Shown here in pieces: positions 59,192 through 64,000 of a DNA stretch of 64,000 bases. How positions within the stretch are numbered: position 1 is the first letter of the stretch; each line of letters starts with the position of its first letter. The translations under genes and the position numbers were made by a program. Source of the DNA: Alphaproteobacteria bacterium (GTDB lineage Bacteria; Pseudomonadota; Alphaproteobacteria; GCA-016699305); the NCBI GenBank assembly GCA_016699305.1, contig CP064970.1, positions 930,001-994,000 on the forward strand, read 5' to 3'. The notes beneath the pieces were generated by a model. That model made no database searches, was not told where the DNA came from, and was given only the letters and a program-made list of their open reading frames with translations.

Positions 59192-59581
59192 TTATGCCGT
59201 GCACAGGATTTGTTTTTCCTGTTCATCCCACATGAGAGGAACCAGCTGATAGAGCTGCTGGAGGGTTAGATAACTTGGTTGGCTGTTTTCAAGAATGGCT
59301 TCGATGATGGATGGCGCGAGAAGCGTCAGGGTGACTTGTCGAAGGGCATAGTCTTCGTTCACGCCTTTGCTGCGCGCCATATCAGTGATGCTGTCGTATT
59401 TGCCAGCCTCAACCTCCCGTCGCCAGAGAAACGCTCTCACAAGGGCCTTTTGCATGGTGTGCAATTGGGGCGTTGGCTCGTTCATCGGAACTGTGGCTCC
59501 GTCCGGGGCGATCAGATATTTCCGCCCAGAACGTCGGTTCGGCCTAAGCGGCAGATGTACGACGATTGTTTCCTGTTCCAT
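59192..59581 (-). CDS. HTH-type partner of the serine recombinase
   Basis: A 129-residue protein. The helix-turn-helix-like part is YDSITDMARSKGVNEDYALR, followed by LTLLAPSIIEAILENSQPSY, a pattern frequently seen in proteins encoded next to DUF2924 and serine recombinase genes. Its start overlaps the end of the recombinase gene by 38 bases. It may help the recombinase choose its site. It ends in a charged tail (MWDEQEKQILC). Confidence 0.65.
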   Translation of the reverse strand: MEQETIVVHLPLRPNRRSGRKYLIAPDGATVPMNEPTPQLHTMQKALVRAFLWRREVEAGKYDSITDMARSKGVNEDYALRQVTLTLLAPSIIEAILENSQPSYLTLQQLYQLVPLMWDEQEKQILCTA

Positions 59582-60929
59582 AACGCGTCTCCTCGACCCA
59601 TGCGGTTAGGCCGTTCTTCTTGAAATGGATTTGAACGCCATCTTCCGAAACCTCAATGGTCTCCAAAAACTCACCCAGAAGGGCGCGTTGCTCTTGGATA
59701 AAAAGTTGCTCCCAGAGCGCATCGAAGTTTCCAAGTTCGGAGCGTACAAACGACTCTCGTTCTCTTTTTGTCGAAAAATCGATGGCAAGTTCCGGTTTTC
59801 TTTTTTCCAGCCGATCCACAATCAGGGAAACGACTTCCGGCGCTTTAAACGCCGTCTTGATTTGGTACAGCACCGCACGCTCAAGCTCACGCGCAGGCAC
59901 CGAGCGGATTGCACAAGACTGACTACCTTCCCGCAGAGACTTGACACAGACGTAATAACGGTAGGACTGGCCGCGTGCCCGTATGTTGGTTGAGGACGGC
60001 GTCATGGCAGAGCCGCAGCACCCGCAACGCACGAAGCCCTTCAACAACGCAGGACAGCGGCCCCGTGTTTGGTTTCCTCTCTTCTTGGGCGCAAGGGATA
60101 GGATCCGGTGGGTTTCTTCCCAAAGCGGCGCGTCTATGATGGCGCGATGTTCACCCGGGTAGGCTTTTTCTTTATGTACGGCTTCTCCAAGGTAAACACG
60201 ATTATTCAAGATGCGATAAACGTACAGCTTGTGAATGGGCTTGCCTTTGTGCGTTTTGCCGGATTGCGTCTCCCATTCTTTGGTTGTTATTCCGGCGGCC
60301 CTCATCGTTTGAACAACGGTCATGCACGATTGCGTTTGAACGAAGGTTTCGAATATTTCTCTGACGATAGCGGCTTCCTTCGCATTGACCTTAAGCCTTC
60401 TGTTTTCCACATCGTAGCCCAACGGCGGGCACCCGCCCATCCACATTCCCTTCTTGCGGCTTGCCGCGAACTTGTCGCGGATGCGCTCACTTATGACCTC
60501 GCGTTCAAACTGTGCAAAAGACAGCAGAATGTTGAGGATCAGTCGCCCCATCGACGTTGTTGTGTTGAAAGATTGAGTGATGCTGACGAACGTCACTTTA
60601 TGGCGGTCAAAGACCTCGACCATTTTGACAAAGTCCATAAGTGAACGGGAAAGTCGGTCAATTTTGTAAACTACGATAGTGTCAATCCTGCCGTTCTCTA
60701 TATCTTCCATCAGGCGCTTAAGCGCAGGACGCTCTAAAGTGCCACCAGAAAATCCACCGTCGTCGTACATGGTTTCAAGAGCGACCCAACCTTCCGATTT
60801 TTGGCTCGCGATATAGGCCTCACACGCTTCACGCTGCGCGTCGAGACTGTTAAATTCCATATCGAGGCCTTCTTCGGAAGATTTGCGTGTGTAGATGGCG
60901 CAACGAATATGCTTGGTCGGTTTTTCCAT
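59544..60929 (-). CDS. Large serine recombinase (resolvase/invertase type)
   Basis: A 461-residue site-specific recombinase. The N-terminal resolvase domain has RCAIYTRKSSEEGLDMEFNS with the catalytic Ser in TRKSSE, then YDDGGFSGGTLERPALKRLM and IDTIVVYKIDRLSRSLMDF. The recombinase domain follows (about 160-260, FETFVQTQSCMTVVQTMRAA) and a zinc-ribbon beta domain (CPALLKGFVRCGCCGSAMTP, then YYVCVKS). This is the layout of large serine integrases. It probably drives integration or excision of the island. DUF2924 is immediately upstream. Confidence 0.93.
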   Translation of the reverse strand: MEKPTKHIRCAIYTRKSSEEGLDMEFNSLDAQREACEAYIASQKSEGWVALETMYDDGGFSGGTLERPALKRLMEDIENGRIDTIVVYKIDRLSRSLMDFVKMVEVFDRHKVTFVSITQSFNTTTSMGRLILNILLSFAQFEREVISERIRDKFAASRKKGMWMGGCPPLGYDVENRRLKVNAKEAAIVREIFETFVQTQSCMTVVQTMRAAGITTKEWETQSGKTHKGKPIHKLYVYRILNNRVYLGEAVHKEKAYPGEHRAIIDAPLWEETHRILSLAPKKRGNQTRGRCPALLKGFVRCGCCGSAMTPSSTNIRARGQSYRYYVCVKSLREGSQSCAIRSVPARELERAVLYQIKTAFKAPEVVSLIVDRLEKRKPELAIDFSTKRERESFVRSELGNFDALWEQLFIQEQRALLGEFLETIEVSEDGVQIHFKKNGLTAWVEETRYGTGNNRRTSAA

Positions 60930-60932
60930 TTC

Positions 60933-61367
60933 TTATTTCTCTTTTTTCCGCAACCCAAAAAATACAAGCCCGTTCCAGTGGCAGCCCGTGATGTGCTGGG
61001 CAATGGCCGTCAGCGAGTTCCAACGGCTGCCTCCATATGCAAAGCCTTCGGCCAAAACGACGACTTCGTACCGTTCCCCACGCCATTCGCGCACCAGGCG
61101 TGTCCCAACAACAGGTACGGTGGGAGATCGTTTCCTGCGTCTTGGTTTCTTTCCATTTTCTTCAGCAATCAGCGTGTTCAGTTTGCGCTCCGCCTTTGGC
61201 GTTAATCCTCCATAAGTCAGTTCTTGAATCCGATAGGCCAAGGCGCGCCGCAAAAATCCGCCCCGATAGGGTGGTGGTTCAGATTGGAAATAATCCCGCC
61301 ACAATCGTTTGAGGTCGGATGTGTTTTTACTTTCTAGTTCTCGAATTTGCCGCGCGATTGGCGTCAT
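60933..61367 (-). CDS. DUF2924 family protein
   Basis: A 144-residue protein starting MTPIARQIRELESKN, followed by LKRLWRDYFQSEPPPYRGGF and the family block LVREWRGERYEVVVLAEGFA, then YGGSRWNSLTAIAQHITGCH and WNGLVFFGL. DUF2924 genes typically sit next to serine recombinase genes of this type, as here. ATG 61367 overlaps the preceding gene's stop as ATGA and has GGAG nine bases upstream, preferred over ATG 61376. Function is unknown. Confidence 0.85.
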   Translation of the reverse strand: MTPIARQIRELESKNTSDLKRLWRDYFQSEPPPYRGGFLRRALAYRIQELTYGGLTPKAERKLNTLIAEENGKKPRRRKRSPTVPVVGTRLVREWRGERYEVVVLAEGFAYGGSRWNSLTAIAQHITGCHWNGLVFFGLRKKEK

Positions 61368-61555
61368 AACGCGCATTCTCCATCAATATTGCCCTCCCTG
61401 TCACACACGCTTCCTTTCGCCGTGAAGTCCAGTTGAATAAACTCAGATGCGCGCATTTCCTTCGCTTTTTTCCGCAAGATGGCCAAAGCCATCAGATCGG
61501 CGATTAGAAAAAGAGGGTTTTTTCGTTTTGATGAAATGCTGGGCGATTGAGACAC
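61364..61555 (-). CDS. Small hypothetical protein coupled to DUF2924
   Basis: A 63-residue basic protein starting from GTG 61555, with GGGAG eight bases upstream. It contains a hydrophobic segment (LFLIADLMALAILRK). Its stop overlaps the DUF2924 start as ATGA, which supports it as a real gene. No family recognised. Confidence 0.55.
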   Translation of the reverse strand: MSQSPSISSKRKNPLFLIADLMALAILRKKAKEMRASEFIQLDFTAKGSVCDREGNIDGECAL

Positions 61556-61644
61556 AAATCAATCTCCCATCCATGTTGTCTTCCACCAGCGCCATTGCTG
61601 GCGCAGGGCGCGGGACAAGCTGCGATGGATCCGCTCAAACAGAT

Positions 61645-61878
61645 TCATGCCCGCCCCGCCGCGCGTTGTTCGGACGGATGCGGCGCGCGCATGGCCAAGG
61701 CGATGAACGCATCAAGGTGCGCGTCTTTGGCGCGATCGACTGCCTTGTGGTAGGTGTCAATGGCAAGCTCGGCGACCTCAAGGGCTTCGTCTGTGCGGCC
61801 TTGGCGCACGAGGTTCAAGGTCTCGCGCACGCAGCGGTGCGCCATATCCATATAAAGCTGGGAAACAACGGGGATCAT
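61645..61878 (-). CDS. Small hypothetical helical protein under phage-type operator control
   Basis: A 77-residue helical protein, MIPVVSQLYMDMAHRCVRET at the start, with tetratricopeptide-like helices (DEALEVAELAIDTYHKAVDR). AAGGAG precedes ATG 61878 by seven bases. Two CTATCC-N5-GG operator-like sites lie 50-110 bases upstream, shared with the XRE/Cro region. Function unknown. Confidence 0.6.
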   Translation of the reverse strand: MIPVVSQLYMDMAHRCVRETLNLVRQGRTDEALEVAELAIDTYHKAVDRAKDAHLDAFIALAMRAPHPSEQRAAGRA

Positions 61879-61930
61879 GCAATTCTCCTTGGGAATATGG
61901 GGCGGATCGGAGCCGCCAATTCCAAGGAAC

Positions 61931-61987
61931 CTATCCAAATAGGCATGGTTTGTCAAGAAAACTGATGAACCTATCCGTATTGGATAT
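61931..61987 (-). promoter_or_regulatory. Two operator-like sites upstream of the 61878 gene
   Basis: CTATCC-AAATA-GGCATG at 61931-61947 and CTATCC-GTATT-GGATAT at 61971-61987. Both match the CTATCC-N5-GGATxx pattern seen four times between the XRE and Cro-like genes at 63.5-63.6 kb, so the same repressor may bind. Confidence 0.5.
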
Positions 61988-61992
61988 GGTCG

Positions 61993-62649
61993 TTACGCTC
62001 TCAGAGCCTTTTTTCTAGGCTCTCCTGCGCCTTCTTCGGTTTCGGCTTCAGGCGAAGGCAAGGCCTCCCAGAGCATCTCGAAGGTCTGTTTCAGGCCTTT
62101 CGCCAGCATGGGGGTGCGCACTAAGAGGATCCGGTCGGGGCCGAGCATCTGCGCGACGGTCGATCCGTAGACGACTTGCAGCGGAAGTGGCGTGAAGTTT
62201 GCGGGGGCGGTACGTATGGGCGATGTGGCATCCTTCTTGTGGCAAATCGCACGGTAGGTGAAGTCTGCCTCGCGCAGAGCATTGCAATATTCAACGAGTT
62301 CGGGGGCGAAGAGACACGGCGTGCTGCCGCACAAGAACAAGGCTTCCGCTCCTTCCTGGCCGCGTAAATGCGTATGTATGTCCTCAAACATCTGGGCGAT
62401 GACGTTTTCGCCTTCCAAAATCAGATGATCTTTCTCCCGCAGCGCAACACCGCGTACGCCGATGAACTCGATCTTTTCGCTGAGATACGAAAGAAGGGCA
62501 CTTTCCGTCTTTTGCTGCAGCTTGGTTATGCCGCCCAATTCGAATTGGCGGATGGATGTGAGGGAAGCGCCGGACGCGTTTGCAAGTTCATCCTGCGAGA
62601 TGTTGAGAAGCGCGCGAGCGGCGCGGAGTTGGTCAGGGGTGAGTGCCAT
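61993..62649 (-). CDS. XRE-family regulator with a C-terminal sensor-like domain
   Basis: A 218-residue protein. The N-terminal HTH is LTPDQLRAARALLNISQDEL, with SLTSIRQFELGGITKLQQ. The C-terminal ~140 residues form a separate domain with LREKDHLILEGENVIAQMFE and LPLQVVYGSTVAQMLGPDRI; its ligand is unknown. An inverted repeat in the spacer upstream may be its operator. The protein ends in a charged tail. Confidence 0.7.
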   Translation of the reverse strand: MALTPDQLRAARALLNISQDELANASGASLTSIRQFELGGITKLQQKTESALLSYLSEKIEFIGVRGVALREKDHLILEGENVIAQMFEDIHTHLRGQEGAEALFLCGSTPCLFAPELVEYCNALREADFTYRAICHKKDATSPIRTAPANFTPLPLQVVYGSTVAQMLGPDRILLVRTPMLAKGLKQTFEMLWEALPSPEAETEEGAGEPRKKALRA

Positions 62650-62669
62650 GTTATGCTTTCCATATCATT

Positions 62670-62741
62670 AATGCCTGATTTCGGCATTATTCATGCCGAA
62701 TGTCAAGATTTTTGTTGATTTTCGACCAACTTTCAGGCATT
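62670..62741. promoter_or_regulatory. Palindromic operator-like sites between divergent genes
   Basis: TTCGGCAT (62680-62687) and ATGCCGAA (62693-62700) form an 8-bp inverted repeat with a 5-base spacer; AATGCCTGA (62670-62678) and TCAGGCATT (62733-62741) add related half-sites. They lie just upstream of the 62649 XRE gene and before the 62798 gene, fitting autoregulation. The motif differs from the CTATCC sites. Confidence 0.45.
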
Positions 62742-62797
62742 CTGCAACCCATGCTTGCTGTTATTTGGTAGCGATCAATATTTTTCGGAATGTTTTC

Positions 62798-63094
62798 ATG
62801 AGCAGTCCCAACGTGATAGTGTCCCTCGTCTTTGAGGAAATGGCCGAGGAAGAAAATCTCTTTTCAACTGAACAATCGCTGCTTTTCACCGGACTGTACC
62901 CCTCGATTAATGAAACTCAGGTAAAGATCTTGGAAGGCGTCATCCTTTCCCGTGCGGAAAGAATCTCTTGCAGCGCCATTCTTTTGCGCGAGGCGTTCCT
63001 CAGCGCATATCAAATTGAAGATATGAAAGAATTGCCTTGCCGTTATTTTGACGAAGCGATGGACTATCTGACGCGTTTTGCGGGGGCGAATTGA
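62798..63094 (+). CDS. Hypothetical protein of the island
   Basis: A 98-residue acidic soluble protein with no recognised family: VIVSLVFEEMAEEENLFSTE and QVKILEGVILSRAERISCSA. ATG 62798 is used; the frame is open upstream but the segment is in the operator region. It is convergent with the 63099 XRE gene, with a 4-base gap. Confidence 0.5.
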   Translation: MSSPNVIVSLVFEEMAEEENLFSTEQSLLFTGLYPSINETQVKILEGVILSRAERISCSAILLREAFLSAYQIEDMKELPCRYFDEAMDYLTRFAGAN

Positions 63095-63098
63095 ATTG

Positions 63099-63509
63099 TC
63101 AGTCGACGACGCAGGTGAGCATGTCGTCCACGCGTTCCTTGATCTCGGCTTTTTTCGGCGTTTCGTTCATTTTACGGCATTTTCTGTAGGTTTTGCACAC
63201 GACCTTGGCAAGCGTGGCGGGATCGACATCGGCCCCTTCGCATCGCTTCTGGGCGTAGGTGAGGATTTCCCGCAAGAGGACTTCGTCGACGTCCGCGTCC
63301 GGCTGCTTGATGTCGCTGACATCAATGTCATCGACCAAAGCGGACACGCGAACCTTGTAAAATTTTGCCAGTTTTTCGAGCCAATCGAGCGTAACGCCAC
63401 GCTCTCCCTTCTCGAGACGCAAAATTGTTTGTGGCGTGACCTTAAAATTTTTGGCAACCTCTTCTTGAGTGAAGCCAGCCTGTTTTCTTATGATTTTCAA
63501 TCTGTTCAT
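63099..63509 (-). CDS. XRE-family (CI-like) repressor
   Basis: A 136-residue regulator with an N-terminal HTH: MNRLKIIRKQAGFTQEEVAK, then FKVTPQTILRLEKGERGVTL. The C-terminus is charged and helical, with CRKMNETPKKAEIKERVDDM. There is no peptidase domain as in LexA-type repressors. It is divergent from the Cro-like gene over a spacer with four operator-like sites, like a phage immunity region. ATG 63509 follows GGGTAACGAAC. Confidence 0.75.
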   Translation of the reverse strand: MNRLKIIRKQAGFTQEEVAKNFKVTPQTILRLEKGERGVTLDWLEKLAKFYKVRVSALVDDIDVSDIKQPDADVDEVLLREILTYAQKRCEGADVDPATLAKVVCKTYRKCRKMNETPKKAEIKERVDDMLTCVVD

Positions 63510-63519
63510 GTTCGTTACC

Positions 63520-63633
63520 CCATCCAATTTGGATGGCCCATCCTATCCGAATTGGATGGTTAACGCAAATACTTTCTTTTTCCTATCCTATCAGGCCATA
63601 TTAATCTTGATTCAACCTATCCTGATAGGATAT
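63520..63633. promoter_or_regulatory. Four operator-like sites between divergent XRE and Cro-like genes
   Basis: Sites CCATCC-N5-GGATGG (63520-63536), CTATCC-N5-GGATGG (63543-63559), CTATCC-N5-GGCCAT (63583-63599) and CTATCC-N5-GGATAT (63617-63633). All have the same 17-base frame. The last overlaps the promoter area of the Cro-like gene (TTGATT at 63607 with TATGTA at 63631). This is a typical phage-like switch region. Confidence 0.6.
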
Positions 63634-63644
63634 GTAATCAGGCC

Positions 63645-63857
63645 ATGAAACTGGCCGATTATCTCACAAAGAATAACATCTCCTACGCGGAATTCGCGCG
63701 GATGCTTGGCATGGACAGCTCAAGCGCTGCCATGAACGTATCCAGATACGCCAATGGGAAGCGCCGTCCGCGCCCAGCTATCGCCGATAAAATCGTTGCC
63801 GTCACGAAGGGCCGCGTGAAGCACAAGGATCTCTATAGCGTGGAGAGCCCTGAATGA
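63645..63857 (+). CDS. Cro-like HTH regulator
   Basis: A 70-residue DNA-binding protein starting MKLADYLTKNNISYAEFARM, with SSSAAMNVSRYANGKRRPRP, an XRE/Cro-type HTH. Only about 35 bases or less separate its start from the last operator. It overlaps the next gene by 4 bases (ATGA). Confidence 0.7.
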   Translation: MKLADYLTKNNISYAEFARMLGMDSSSAAMNVSRYANGKRRPRPAIADKIVAVTKGRVKHKDLYSVESPE

Positions 63858-64000
63858 CGCTTTTCGTCGGCATCGATCCCGGCCTGTCCGGCGCTCTGGC
63901 TTTTCGCTTCGGCGAAGAGATGGATGTGTGCCCGATGCCGACGCTGACGATCAGCAAGGCGAAGGGGACACGTCGTGTTCTTGACCTGACGGCTCTTTCC
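63854..64000 (+). CDS. RuvC-like Holliday junction resolvase, N-terminal part (runs off the right edge)
   Basis: The frame from ATG 63854 stays open to the window edge (49 codons). It starts MTLFVGIDPGLSGALAFRFG; the FVGIDPGLSG segment, with the first catalytic Asp, is the RuvC signature. It is then followed by MPTLTISKAKGTRRVLDLTA, as in phage RuvC-like nucleases. Its ATG overlaps the Cro-like gene's stop. The rest of the gene is not visible. Confidence 0.75.
   Translation, partial: MTLFVGIDPGLSGALAFRFGEEMDVCPMPTLTISKAKGTRRVLDLTALS

Larger units (their letters stand above)
58928..64000. mobile_element. Left end of a phage-like or integrative island next to tRNA-Ser
   Basis: From the tRNA-Ser to the right edge the gene content changes to mobile-element type: a large serine recombinase with its HTH partner, a DUF2924 protein, small unknown ORFs, two XRE regulators, a Cro-like regulator and a RuvC-like nuclease. 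GC content is lower and intergenic regions hold operator-like palindromes. The right end is beyond the window. The 58928-59191 spacer holds no gene. Boundaries are approximate. Confidence 0.6.

Overview
The window is a GC-rich bacterial chromosome segment that reads as an alphaproteobacterium. Lineage markers are a SciP/DUF1153 regulator (32861-33190), the block DUF721 - DsbA-like - smc next to mutY, the alphaproteobacterial form of RecG at the left edge, and a bd oxidase of the cyanide-insensitive type with a DUF2474-like small subunit. I cannot name the genus. A Rhodospirillales-like or Micavibrio-like lineage is only a guess.

Region by region: (1) 1-4.1 kb holds the start of recG, a very large DUF2339 membrane protein and a CDGSH-dienelactone hydrolase fusion. 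(2) 4.1-8.0 kb is a tandem duplication of a DUF4116-type repeat-protein gene; the second copy has a 1-nt frameshift near its start. (3) 8.0-15.2 kb, minus strand, is a type IVB secretion (Dot/Icm) core operon: two DotI/IcmL-family genes, dotH, dotG, dotF, dotE and dotP, in the order of the Legionella icmM-L-K-E-G-C-D block. This is the most notable system here, and the repeat proteins beside it are candidate substrates. (4) 15.3-33.2 kb is mostly housekeeping: pepN, glnD, rimI, cydX-like/cydB/cydA, a Pif1-like helicase, a P1B ATPase, pheT-pheS-rplT-rpmI and sciP. (5) 33.3-35.1 kb carries a third, diverged DUF4116 paralogue. (6) 35.3-50.9 kb holds ubiA, smc, a DsbA-like protein, DUF721, mutY (read through in frame into a secreted-protein gene), rph, a glycosyltransferase, aat, an unknown protein, udg, xerC, priA and rodA. 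(7) 51.2-58.6 kb holds a metal-binding-like SBP that lacks its histidine ligands, dnaK, lolA, a pilin-like secreted protein with a 12-C tract at its start, hemN and a glycine-zipper lipoprotein. (8) 58.65-64 kb begins with two 88-bp repeats that copy the 5' end of a tRNA-Ser, then the intact tRNA-Ser(GGA), then a phage-like island: serine recombinase with HTH partner, DUF2924, small ORFs, two XRE regulators, a Cro-like gene and a RuvC-like gene cut by the right edge.

How parts may work together: DotI/H/G/F/E/P would build the envelope-spanning core and inner-membrane parts of a T4BSS. The ATPases and coupling proteins (DotO, DotB, DotL) are not in this window. The DUF4116 proteins abut this operon and could be its cargo. 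In the island, six similar CTATCC-N5-GG operator-like sites upstream of two genes suggest one repressor regulon. Several single-base events (DUF4116 copy 2, the mutY T-run, the poly-C tract) could be biological or assembly errors and should be checked against reads.
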